From positions 1 to 64,000 of the forward strand of contig JBCCHB010000033.1 of NCBI GenBank assembly GCA_039028975.1: a stretch of DNA of 64,000 nucleotides, written 5' to 3'. The position numbers were made by a program, and so were the translations under genes. The notes under the pieces were generated by a model, which worked only from the letters and a program-made list of their open reading frames with translations, had not been told where the DNA came from and ran no database searches. Below, piece by piece: positions 51,701 to 64,000 of this stretch (positions are counted from its first letter, which is position 1; each line of letters starts with the position of its first letter). The stretch comes from JAHBNG01 sp039028975. Its GTDB lineage: Bacteria; Chloroflexota; Anaerolineae; Caldilineales; Caldilineaceae.

Positions 51701-54700
51701 TACACAAATTGACCTGACACTATCCTACCTCTACGGATGGGGATTCCAACGGTGCTCCTCTTGGTATTACTTCTACTCGTTGAGTGAACGCCGGGCAATC
51801 TTCTGAAACAGCTACTTGTAGGCGTGGCTTGCAGCCGTACGACGTTCGGTCTCCCTGTTACGTCTCTTGAAAACGTGTGGTTAGCCATGCTTGCGCGGTG
51901 CTGGCGTAGCCCTACAACGCCTACGTAAAACCATATGAACTAATTAAGGCTATGCCACAAAAATAATTACCCATCATCTGCTCAGTTAGCACGCCCTCGT
52001 GCGGAGTGCATCGGCACGAGGGCGTGCCTACTAAACGGGTATTTTATTCTGTGGAATGGTCTAAGGAACATGATCATGCATCTACAACTTGCCAATACAT
52101 ATACGTCCAAAATCCTGAATCGGCTGTGGCTTGCCCTCATTCTCTTGACGGTCGTCATCGCTCTTGCAGCTTGTGGTTCAGAAACTACTGATTCAACTTT
52201 TGAGTATGATGACAACGATATGCAAGATGCTTCAACAAGTGTACTTGCCATTGGCGATTCGATTCTGGAATGGAACGCCGGAGAGGAGCGGAGCATCCCA
52301 GACATTTTAGGTCGGGAAACGGGCCTCGATGTCATCAACGCGGCTGTGGGTATATTGTCAATGGCATCCTAAATATGCTGTAGTAGTCGGTTGTGTCCCA
52401 CATTTCAAGAATTACGAGTTACGAATTATGGGTTAACTTACCCAAAAAGGATATACAATTGTGATTAACAATCTTTTTGACAGAAAAACCACCCGCCGCC
52501 GTTTTCTAGGCGAAGCCTCCTGCGCGGCTGTTGGCTCTACCGCTCTATTTTCTACGCTTTTGAATATGAAGATGGCTAACGCAGTCGCTGGGTTCGATTC
52601 GGCCTCCAGCAGTGCAGAGCCTAATAACAAAACGTCCCAAGATGATGATTACAAAGCATTGGTCTGCCTCTTTTTGGCTGGCGGGAACGATTCGTTCAAT
52701 ATGTTAGTTCCGGCGGGCAATACAGAATATGCGGAGTACCAAACGGTGCGCTCGGATCTGGCCCTGGCCCAAGGAACGCTCCTTCCTCTCAATGGCAGGA
52801 CAGCCGACGGCCGCGCCTTTGGCGTTCATCCCTCCATGCCAGAGGTGCAGCAGCTGTACAACGATGGCAATCTGGCCTTTGTGAGCAATGTGGGAACCCT
52901 GGTGGAGCCAACGACCAAGCAGACCTTTGAGAATGGAGTGGCCAAACTACCAGTGGGCCTCTTCTCCCACATCGATCAGATCGCCCACTGGCAGACCTCA
53001 GTTCCGGACAAGCGAACCAGCATCGGCTGGGGTGGTCGCACAGCCGACCTGCTCACAAGCCTAAATAGCAACCAGAACATTTCAATGAACATATCCCTCT
53101 CCGGAACCAACACGTTTCAGTCAGGAACGACCGTTGTGGATTACGCCATTGAAGCCACGGGGAACGGTAGTTTAGGCCTCTATGGCTTTGACAATCCGGA
53201 CGGTGCCATTAAGCGATTGAAAAAATCAGCTCTGGAAAGTATGCTTGATCTGGAATACCAGAATCTCTTCGAGCAGACCTTTGTCAATACGACTCGCACG
53301 GCGCTCAACAATCACAGCCAATTCTCTACGGCAATTGCCGGCGCCCCCACCTTTACAACGGCCTTTTCGCCCAACGAGATTTCTCGCTCGTTCCAGATGG
53401 TGGCTAAGACCATCGCTGCCCGTCAATCTCTCGGCTTTAAGCGTCAGACATTTTTCATTCTATTTGGCGGATGGGATCATCATGATGAGGTACTTAACAA
53501 CCAGAAAGCCATGCTCTCGGTGGTGAGCAAAGGACTCAAAGAATTTTATGATGGGTTGGTTGAGTTGGGTGTAGAGAACAAGGTAACTACCTTTACCGCC
53601 AGTGACTTTGGTCGTACCCTCACTTCCAATGGGCAAGGGAGCGATCACGCCTGGGGCGGTAATCACATGGTTATGGGAGGAGACGTCGGTGGAGGCCAGA
53701 TCTACGGCGACTATCCGGCACTCTACCTTGATAATCCGCTAGATGTTGGGTACGGGCGTGGTTCCCTCATCCCTACCATCTCTTGCGACGAGTACTTCGC
53801 CGAACTGGCTACCTGGTTTGGTGTGCCAAGTTCAGAACTTTCCACCGTCTTTCCCAACATTGGGCGTTTTTACGACACAAGTTCAGCTAGTATGCCAGTT
53901 GGTTTTATGGCAAATGGCAATACACAAGCTGAACCAGAACCGCGTCGCAGCTATATTCCGTTTGTGACGTCGTCCGCAGAGGTAGCATTTACTTAGGTCA
54001 TTCAAAAAACAAATTACCCAGAAAGCTGTGAAGGTACATTCTCTAATGAGGCGTATACCCGAGTAATCCGGCGTAAGAGAACGCCTTCTCCGCGTATACT
54101 CAATTTTTTGGTTTGGCCTTAGTAAAACCATGAAAGTGTCCAGCCAATGTCATTTAGTTAAGCCGTTCCGTCTGCAACGCACGGCGAATGCTCTGGGTGA
54201 AAGGTCGAAAATTCAGGCCACCGTGCATCGCAGTCTTCACTAACCTAATGACATAGAGTGGATAGCGGCATTTGTACACCATCCACCATCCACCATCCAC
54301 CTCCCCCCTTCTCACACCATCTCTGGCGGCTGATCCCAGATCTGCCGGTCGGGTGGCACACCGATACAGCGCTTCCAGAGATCGGCTGCCAGAACATCCG
54401 GGTCAGCGGACTTGCCCTGGCTAGCAAAGTATTGGCAAACTCGGGTTACGTCACGATGAAAGATACGATAGGCATTGCGATTGGAGATGGCCGATGTAAC
54501 TTGGGGGAAGTCAATGATGGTTACGTCATCTTCCCAATAGAGAATGTTGTAGCCAGATAGATCCCCATGAATCTGTTCGGCTTTGAGCATCAGCTCGATA
54601 TTGCGCATCACCTCTCGGAAGAGGGGGTAAACCTGTTCTGGCTCTAAAGTGACTGATTCCAGAGTGGGTGCAGCCATGGTTTCACTACCCACATATTCCA

Positions 54701-57700
54701 TCAGAATGGCATTCTCACCGTGGGTAATGGGTTTAGGAACTGAGGCACCCATCTCATAAAAGCGATTCAGGGTGTTGTATTCATAACCCAACCACGATTG
54801 GTGAAGCATTTGAGAGCCAAACTCGGTCTTGTTTTTGAGCGCCCGCATCTCCCGTGAATCACGTCGTTGCACCACACCGCCCCGCTGGCTGTCCAGAATT
54901 TCGCGCCCTTCTCGGTAGGTGCTGTCATTGCGCAGGTTACGAAACTGCTGCGGTCGATAGACTTTGGCCGCCATCAACTCATAGTCAGTCGAGGGATGGG
55001 CGCGGCAGAGGTAAACGTTGGCCTCTTTGCCGCCTTTTACCAACATAAGTACATCGGTGATGACCCCCTCGAGGTAAAAGGGCTGTAGAGAATCGCGCAG
55101 CCAGACCTTCTCAAAGCGTGCAGGCGTATAGGTCGTCTCGAAGGTCTCGCCTAGATCGACCTGATCAACAAAATCATCGGCTGCTGTTTTCTTCCGCTGC
55201 TGCGGTCGCTGGGTCTGCTGGCGGCGTATCTCCTGTCGTCGCTCACCATCGTCCAAGCGGAATTTCTCGTAATAGACGTCCTCTAGATCATCCCAATCCT
55301 CTTCTAGGTTGTCATCAATCTCTTCATCCCACTCTTGATCTAAGTAGGCGTCCCACTTGTCATCCCACTCTTGATCAATACGGTCAAGATCGATACGATC
55401 TGGGTCTAAATTGCCATCTAAATCATCATTTAACTTGTCCTCTACTAACAGCACCACTTCCACCTCATCATTTACTATTCCATCGTTCTCCAGCACATCA
55501 TTCTCTTGTACATCTGTATCCATCACATCTTCCTCAATTAGATAATCCATTTTCGTTGAGTCTGATCCATTAAGATATTCTACATTGTTTTGGTTCAAAT
55601 TACTTGGGTCAAAAGTGTGTTGGTCAAAAGTATGAGTGGTCAAATCGTTCATCGGTTTGTCGATCCTAAGGTATAAAAAGCTTTCAGCTAATCAGCCGTC
55701 AGCATTCAGCAAAAATTTGGCCATGTTTCAAGGTCGATTTTTATACTTTCCTATGCAATAAAAAAGCCACAGGAACCATGTCCCGTGGCCAAGCTGCTCT
55801 GCTCGTCTCGATGTCAAAATGCGTTCTAGGTCTTGCTAGTAGACCTTAAGATACGATCCATTTTGAAATGGACTGGCGTATAGCAGCTGATCTTTTTGCA
55901 ATAAAAAAAGCCACAGGACCGCGCCTGCAGCTTCACAAACCGAACCGTTGTCGGTGGATTAGCTGATTGCTGGCAGACGCGTTGATATGGATTGGACAAT
56001 CAATCTCACTTGTGTCATATCAATACGCCTCCTTTTTGCTCAATATAAATTTGATCAACCAGTGGAAATTTAGTGAATACACTGGATTTTCTTGAACTGA
56101 TTGTAGTATATCATACTTCGGAATGGTTTTCAAGAGGCAATTTTTGCGTTATTCGCCCGGGACGGACGTTTTTCGGACGTTTGACGGACGTTTGGTGTAT
56201 AGGATAGAGTTGGTGAGAAATATCTTACAACTTGAACTTAATCCCAGTTATACTCAGCTCCGTTTGAAAACAGGAGTTTGCTCCCTCCTGTAGAGGCCGC
56301 GGAAAACTGCTGTTTTCAAAACAACCGCAGCATAACAAGTGAAGTTTGTTTACTCTGTAGATGCTCGTACAAAACAAGGAACACAGGTTATGAATATCCA
56401 CCAGCTTGAACAGATGCTTCGATCGGAAGCCCAAAGGCGCCTGGCTGCCCATGAGACAGAGGATTTTGCCGACGTTGCGCAGGAAAAGTCCCTAGGTGAG
56501 CGCCGTTCGGCAGAATTTATGTTCGAATATGAGGAGAAAGCCTATAAAGTGCAGCTTTATGATAATGGCCTGGTCTATGAACCTGAGGATGGATCGGAAC
56601 CAGCCAGAATTATGCACTATGCTCTGCGCACATCTGCTTTAGGACGCGAGAAAAAGCGCTATATCTGGTCGAGCCGTTCTGGAAGCCTTAGTGCCGCCAT
56701 CAAAGAGCTTGGTGAGGCAATTGCCCAAACGCAAAACAGGGAACAGCCAACAGATCCAACAACAGCCAAAGCCCAGGCAATCGATTACGAATCCAATCAG
56801 CTTGCTCAATTGAAAGGGCTATCAGACGAACTGTCAACATTTACCGGCTGGGGGTTTGGTTCATTTACTGGCGCGTTCGATCCAGAGAGTCCATTTATTC
56901 CGTCAATGCGTTATACATTTGATTACATTCTTCGCACGCTGTCAAGCCAGATCATGAATGATGTCAGCATCATTCAACAAGCTTATACCCAACGTCGAGA
57001 TAACCCGTTTGAGGCAAAGCAGGAGACGGTCAATATTGGTGGGAAACAAGAGTCCATCGAGCAGTTGCAGTTAACGGCTGCGGTCGAGCTCTATGCTGCT
57101 GATCTGATGACCAACCATGCACTGGAGCCAGCCCGGCAGGCAAAGATGATCGAGAAGGACAGCGTGGCCATTTCCTACTTTCAGGAACGGACATCCATCC
57201 GTGTCTTACCCTATCACAATCGACTGTTGATCGGCATTCCCTTTGCCAATGTCCTCTTTCAGCATCACCAAGGGGGTATCGCCCCTTCTTTTGATCATTT
57301 GGCCCTACCCCATGAAGTGGGTCATTATCTGTACTGGCATGGTCAAATTGATGATCAACCAATTTATAAAGCCTTGGCGGAAAAACTCTCGGCTGGGAAG
57401 ATCTCCAAGGCTGACTGGCGCCAGCAGTGGATCGAAGAGATCTTCGCTGACGTCTATTGCTGCCTTATTGCTGGACCGATTATGGTACTGGGCTTTCAAG
57501 AACTTGTGACGGACGGTCCGACAGAACACTTTTCCAAAGAGTCAGGCAAGCACCCCATTGCGGAATTGCGGCCGTTGATCCTAACCCGTATCTTACGCGC
57601 CATGACTGATGAGGCGGGTAAGGCGCTCTATCCTTGGTCGCCTGACTATCTGGACGCCAACTGGCGACGCATCTCCAGCGTAGGACAGAATGTTTTGGAA

Positions 57701-60700
57701 GAGATGTTTATTGTGCCTGGCTCAGTCACTCCGCTCTCAGGCCAGTTCATTCTAGATGAGCTAGATGATGCCATCCAGATTATGTTGGCACTGCTAGAGC
57801 CGCTACGCCCAACATTAAGCTCTGACGAGTGGCATACGTGGAGTACCGATCCATCGCCTCGAGACGTAGGGGCATATGTCTTTTTGTATGGAGAGTATGA
57901 AGAAGAACCCAACAAGAAACAAAAGCTAGGTGATCCTATAAAAGAAAAGTGGGCCCAGGCATGGAGTAACCACACGATCCACAACGTCTTTGCGGATACG
58001 TTACATGCCTTCCTAATGCCCCCAGATAAGCGACTTGCAGATTTCATCTGTCGAAACGTAGTCGAATCAGAAGATGAGGCACAATTCAATTGCGTTCCCC
58101 ATGAGTACCGATTCGACGCCAAACTTGTCCCACTTGTTCGCTATCAGATTCTTGAGCAGGTCGCTGGCGGCAGAGAACATTTAACTTTGCTTGCTGATAA
58201 CTTACCAGAAGAATTGAAAGAAACTTGGCAGAAATGGGATACCCAAACTCGAAATGAGTTGGATGCATCGGCTGGATTATCGGATATCTATTATGGCAAT
58301 CGTGAGGAACAGGACCCGCTGACTGCGTTGCAAGCACTCAGTAGCGATGTGGTCAACAGCCTGAAGAACTTAAGGCTTGCTAATGTCCGTCAAATGACTA
58401 TCGATCAGTTTATCAATCAAATCTACTGGAGATACACCGATAATCGGGTGACCAGCTTTAAGGTGCCAATGCCTTCTGAAGCTGACACTACACGGACGCC
58501 GATTATGCAGCGAACCGCAGATTTCTTTGGAGCCGTTGCACGCTATCATATGAAGGAAAGTCAGAACAAGATCGCCGTGGACGACTGGACCGATCTCTTC
58601 TTGGTTCAGGGCTGGTCGACCGAGGGACCTGGTCCTAGTCCAAACGTTCAGTGATAGGCCAATCGCTCCCGAAGCTGTTCTTGTACATTATCTTGATTTA
58701 ACCGTTGTGCAATCTGCTGTGCTTCTTGCCATATGGCTCGGCTCTTCTGTGGTTGCTCTACCGTTTGATATAGATCGCCTAAGAGAACCATGGCAAATAA
58801 TTTGCCTAAAACGTTGTTTGTTGCTTCACATATTTTTACACTTTCCAGATTGTACGAAAGCGCTGAGGAATAATCCTCCAATTCATTTAGAATTGCACTC
58901 AAATGATAGAGCATCATTCCTTCAAACCGTTTTAATCCAAAACGACGAAAGAGCGCGATAGCCGATTCAGCGTGGGAGCGAGCAGCCTGAAAATTTTTCT
59001 TGCGACGCTCGTTGATAGCCATAGCATAATATATCATTGCCAATTCCCCTTTGTCTTGCAGTTCCAGGCATAGTGCTTCAGCTTGCTGGAAAAAGGAAGC
59101 AGCCTGGTCAAATATCCGGCGTTCGACCGCAACTTCACCTTGAAAACGCAAGGTGGATATCATTTTGGTACGTTCATTGGCTCTTTCTTGATTTATTAAA
59201 GCATTTTCCAATAGCCCTTCTGCTTCATTCAAATCACCACGTTCAAAATGATAATATGCTTGCAGATATTGTACATTTCCAAGACCTCCGATATCGTCTA
59301 TCAGTTCACGTATAGAATAGCTACTTGACATAAGTTGTTCTGCATTGACATAATCACCTCGCTCAAGAGCAATGCGAGCGAGGTGATAGTGAGCATCAGC
59401 CACGCCTGCATCTTCTTCTAAGCCCATCCATTTTTGCAAACTTTTCGATAGGTGCTGCTTGGCTTCCTGATGATCCCCAAGCTCTGTGCATACTTCACCC
59501 CAACGTAGCAGGTTGGTGGCCTGGAGTGTCTCATCCTCCAACTGAATCGCTGCATCTTGCGCCAACCCATAGGCCTCCCGAGCATCTACATAGCGGGCGC
59601 GCGTCAACCAACTCTTCTCCAATACGTCCGTAAACTCAATGACCTCCTGCCACTTCTCCTGCTCATGGGCTATCCGAATGGCCGCGCCCATGTTCCCCCA
59701 CTCTGATTCTAATGCTTCGTATTTCTGCTGATTTTCCGCGGCAAAATTTAGATAATAGGCAACCATCCGTCTGTAAGCCGTCTCTGAATCGCTCAACTTT
59801 TCCTGAGCTAAGTCAGCCAGTAGCTCATGCTGCCGGTAGGGTAGCTTCGCCAACTTCTCCATCGCAAAATCAGCCAACAGCGGATGTTGCCGATAATATT
59901 CCTCCTCATCTTCCTTCACCAAGGACAGCGCAGTCAACTCAAAGAGAGCATCCTCCACATCAAATGGGTCTAGATCGGCAATGTATGCCAGCGCTTCTAA
60001 GCTAAATGGCCGCCCCTCAAAGACAGCCAGTAGCGGAAAGAGCATCCGTAGCTCTTCATCCAGCGCTTCCCAGCTCACCTCAAAAGAAGTGCGCACGGCT
60101 CGGTTGCTGATCTTCAACCCTAACCGCTGCTGCGCATTCGTCAACCGAGCGACCATGCCCTCCAGCTTCATTTTGGCTCGTGACTTGAGTCGTTGTGCCA
60201 CAATCTCCATGGCCAAGGGTAAGTAGTGAAGCAGACGGCCGATTTTTGCTGCGTCCTCTTCTTCTGCAGCCACTCGCTCTTCACCCAAAATATTGACCAG
60301 GAGCTCCCGTCCCCCCTCTGCGGAGAGTTCGCCCAACAGAAGTACCTGAGCATTAAGGGCATGAGCCACATCTAGATCCCGAGTGGTCAGAAGGAGTGAA
60401 CAGCGTTCTCCACCAGCAAAAAGGGGCTGCACCTCATCGCCCCGGGTTACGTTATCCAGTACTAAGAGGACAGACTTATCCGCCAACACACCCCGCACCG
60501 CGGCACTCCGACTCTCAATGTCAGCCAGCCCGCTAAAGTCATAACCATAAGCTCGGCCCCAGTTGTCTAAAATATCCATAACGCTGCTAATAGCCGGATT
60601 GGCCCACAGTACGCCATCGGGAAGATCATCTTTTATGGTATGGGCAATTTGAGTAGCCAATGTAGTTTTGCCCAGACCACCCATTCCTACCAATGCCACC

Positions 60701-63700
60701 ACCGATGTTCCCACCTCGTTGAGCATGCCACAAACCTGCTCAATCTCCTCAGAACGACCTACGAAATGGGGAAGGGTCGCTGTAGCCTGAAATGGAGGCG
60801 AGGAAAGATGAGGGGGTGAGGGGATGTTTTGCTGCCCTTCGGCAATCTTGCCACTTTTGTCCCCCTCGAATGTAGTTGTCGGGGGCTGCAATCCTGCAAC
60901 CTTGCCAAGCTGCCGCGTCCGAATCGCCTCATACAGTTCCGTCGTTTCCGCTTCTGGTGAGATGCCTAGCTCTTCCTCCAAAGTGCTGACATAGGTTTCA
61001 TACTGGCGGAGGGCCGCGGCTTGCTGACCGGCATGAGCGTAAAGCAACATCAATTGACACTGGGCTGGCTCGTGGAGCGGATCCAGGCCAACCCAGCGAC
61101 GGGCGTATGGGATGGCCTGGTCGAAGTTGCTTTGGGCAGCATAGCTTTGGATAAGTTGTTGCAACACCTCAGCCAGGGTCTGACGTAGTCCTTCACGCTG
61201 GAAGAACTGCCAATCGTCAAATTCGGTTGTGTCAGTCAGGAAGAAGTCTACTAAAAAATCGTTACTATACGTAGTGACGGCCTTGGTGAGAAGAGGCAGG
61301 CATGTTGTGCAGATCTCTGTCGTGGGGTGGCTGCACTGGCGGGCATCGGTAACGTGCTGTCGGAAAGTAGCCACATCACTCCATAGCGCGCTATTAGAAT
61401 TTAGCCCAATCGTTTCGCGATCAACCACAAAAGTCTGCTTGCCTAGAAGCTCGCGCAAAGGTGCCAGATGCTGTCGCAAATAGGTACGCGCCGCCTTCTG
61501 ACCAAATTCAGGCCAGAGTAGTGTAGCGAGCGCATCTCGGGCATGGATCTTTTCTGTCACGGCCAAATAGGCCAACAATGCCAGCGCCTTACGCTTGGTC
61601 AGCGGTACTGTCTCTTCATTTCGTTCCAAGCGAGGCGAGCCAAAAAGGTAAAGCTTCGTATCCATCGTTAGCCGTAGTTTCTCCCAATTTTTCAAACTAC
61701 GTTCGTACCGTTCCCAAACTACGCGCCCCACGACGCGGCACCTACGCACGCTCCATATACTGGCATGTAACCGGGTCACAAAAGAGTACTTGCAAGTAGG
61801 TGAACAATCTTCACCGAGGAATTCCTCATCTCAGACCCTCCTTTTTCTAACGAACTTTTTTCAAACTAAGGAGACTTGAGATGATTTCTAAGAATATTAC
61901 AAAAATCGTAGTTGCTGTTGCTTTGACGTTAGCTGTTACGCTAGGTTCTGGAGTTGTGGCGGATGAGATTGGGTTTGAGATTACGCCAAGTGTATCTGCG
62001 TGTAGTGGTGGCACTACTGGTGGTGGGTGTTAGCGATAATACATAATAGCTGTATCCCTCGATACATCAAAACATATCTACTATTCAGCCAGTATGTTTT
62101 GATGTAATTCATTAAGGCTTTGCCGTAGAGAATGCAATTGATGACCAGTATAATGTTTCTCGACTAGTATTGACAGTTCATCAAGATAAATTCTACATTG
62201 AAAATAATTCTTCCTTTCAAGCTCACATTCAGTCATGCTCAGAAGTACCTTAATTATACCATCGTTATTATGTAAATTCTGATAAGCTTGGATAGAGCTT
62301 TTAAACAAAATCTTCGCATCATTCCACTGTTTCTCTTTCCATGCAATAATACCTAAATTGTGCCAGACCTGTGCTAGACCAAGCGAGTTTGAGAATTTCT
62401 TGAAGATCTGCTCTGCGCGATTGATGTATGATTGAGCAAGTGTAAATTCGTCTCGCTGAACATAAGTGATTCCCACATTTAACCATAACGTGCCAATATA
62501 CGATTCTTCCCCGCTAAGTTCTGCTTGTGTAAGGGCTTTTCGTAGATATGCTAAAGCGTCCTCCGAACGGTTCATTTCATTATAAAGAAATCCCAAATTA
62601 CCGTATCCATGAATTAAACTATGTTCATCTTGCATGCTTTGCCAAAGATCACAGGCGCGCTGTAGATGATACTCTGCATTATTCCATAAATGTTGTCGAG
62701 CATACAATGCTCCTAAATGGTTATGTGTGTGTGCCTGACCATGGGCGCTATCCAAATCTTCGAAGATTACGAGCGCATGTTTACTGAGTATCTCTGATCG
62801 CCACCATTGTCCATTGTCAACATAATAATACCCCAAATTTGAACAAGTTCGAGCCTCTTCAAACCGATTCCCTGTCTGTCGCGCCAACCGAATCACCCGT
62901 CGATAGGAATGCACAACGTCTTCCGGCCTGCTCATCCGCTGGCTCAACCGCGCCAATAGCGCTGTCAGCGTCACCTCACCATTTGCATCGCCCACACGCT
63001 GGGCCACTGCAATGGCCCGCTGCAAGAGCTGATGCCACGCTTCCCAATGGCCCCGCCGTTCCATGAAAGATGTTAGGGCAACGATCAGCGGGCGCACAAT
63101 GGGCCAAGCTGGCTCAAATTGCAGGCCCAGTGATATAACTTTCAGAATGGCTTCCTTCTCTTTGTCTAAATAAGCAATTTGGAGTTGCTTGACCGCATCA
63201 TGGTTGAGCCAATATTCGACGGCACGGACAATTCGCTGCTGGAAGAAGCTTAAGCAGTTTTGAGTAGTGGTAAGGGTTGCAACTGTCATTTTAATGCCTT
63301 TTTAATTGCAGACTGTATTCAGGAAGTGATCAGGTCATTCTATTGTATCCAAAGCCTACTTATTTGGCCTAATCGTTGAAAAGGTGCTTGTTGTCAGCTT
63401 GTTAGCATTTCAGCTTGTCAGCATCTCAGCAGGATTCGTTTGCGGACACTTTTGTGGACGTTTGGCGGACGTTTTGCCGATAAGCTATTTAATGGTTCAA
63501 TGGCCAATTTGTATTCCGACTTCGCTGTTTCGGATGGTTTCACTCATTATCAGTGGATCGCAACTGATCAATGTGCAGGCCAACCTGTGACACTAGACGT
63601 GACGAATCCACTGGTTTTTAAATTCATCACATTGAAGAGGTTCAAATTCTCGAAGTAGCCTAAACCGCATGAACTTTGTATACTGGACTACGCGACCATA

Positions 63701-64000
63701 CGACTACTGACCACACGACCATAATGACCACTGACCACACGACCCATACCCAATATAGTAAGGAGGAGACCATGAGCATCGCAGCCATCAACTGGGGGAA
63801 TGATAAAGCCTATTTCTTCAAAGGGAATCAATATATTCGGTACGACATTCCTACCGATCAGGTTGACCCTGGATATCCCAATACGATTACCAATTCTTCC
63901 TGGCCTGGGCTGGAGATTTGGAGTGAAGGGATCAATGCGTCCATCAACTGGGGAAACGGAAAAGCTTATTTTTTTAAAGGAAGTGAGTATGTCCGTTATG

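Overview
The window reads as a chromosomal segment from a member of the Chloroflexota (Caldilineae/Ardenticatenia-like). This is inference from gene content, not from a marker search. The pointers are a DUF1800/DUF1501 secreted pair, a G8-domain beta-helix protein, a SARP-type (BTAD) regulator with NB-ARC and TPR domains, a DevABC-like exporter, a RIO-type kinase, many small dispersed intergenic repeats, and a proteorhodopsin-like gene beside a B12-dependent MerR photoreceptor. No rRNA, tRNA or CRISPR array was seen. Layout: 0.1-3.8 kb holds a rhodopsin that stops before helix G, two small genes (one ParB-like) and a CarH-like light-sensing regulator. 4.0-5.3 kb is an ISKra4-type insertion sequence whose transposase is split by a -1 frame change. 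5.8-8.2 kb has a small ART-like protein, a methyltransferase and a sugar epimerase. 8.2-12.2 kb is a soxA-soxB pair in which SoxA appears fused to the gamma subunit. 12.5-19.5 kb has a branched-chain-type binding protein, a PP2C phosphatase, a COG4091-type dehydrogenase with an SAF domain and a DUF234-type ATPase. 19.5-27.0 kb is a two-carbon/one-carbon acid oxidation region: glcF, a fused glcD-glcE, an orphan TRAP solute receptor bracketed by direct repeats, and a 3-hydroxyisobutyrate dehydrogenase-like enzyme. 27-36.4 kb has an SEC-C protein, an ATPase pseudogene, a hydrolase, a phosphatase and a TetR-HlyD-permease-ATPase export operon. 36.9-38.4 kb is a ribosomal cluster rplU-rpmA-rpmE, with a long acidic tail on L21. 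38.6-41.7 kb is an operon ending in a YjhG/YagF-type sugar-acid dehydratase. 42-45.4 kb is a two-component system with a DUF4174 lipoprotein, interleaved with two homologous candidate small RNAs. 45.7-54 kb encodes secreted proteins (G8, DUF1800, a broken SGNH lipoprotein, DUF1501). 54.3-56 kb has a RIO kinase behind a structured leader with tandem terminators. The most interesting part is 56.1-64 kb. It contains a secretion-independent HEVGH metallopeptidase, a SARP/NB-ARC/TPR regulator, a previously uncounted 50-residue secreted-peptide gene ending in a two-cysteine Gly-rich loop, a TPR-only protein and a hemopexin-repeat gene running off the window. The metallopeptidase and hemopexin promoter regions carry matching GGACGTT direct repeats with exact 11-bp spacing, the architecture that SARP regulators bind. 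The regulator's own promoter carries a different pair of direct repeats spaced exactly 22 bp. I propose this as one co-regulated, undescribed peptide/protease/hemopexin system. Across the window at least five families of short dispersed elements (A-E, about 80-115 bp, palindromic or MITE-like) sit between genes.
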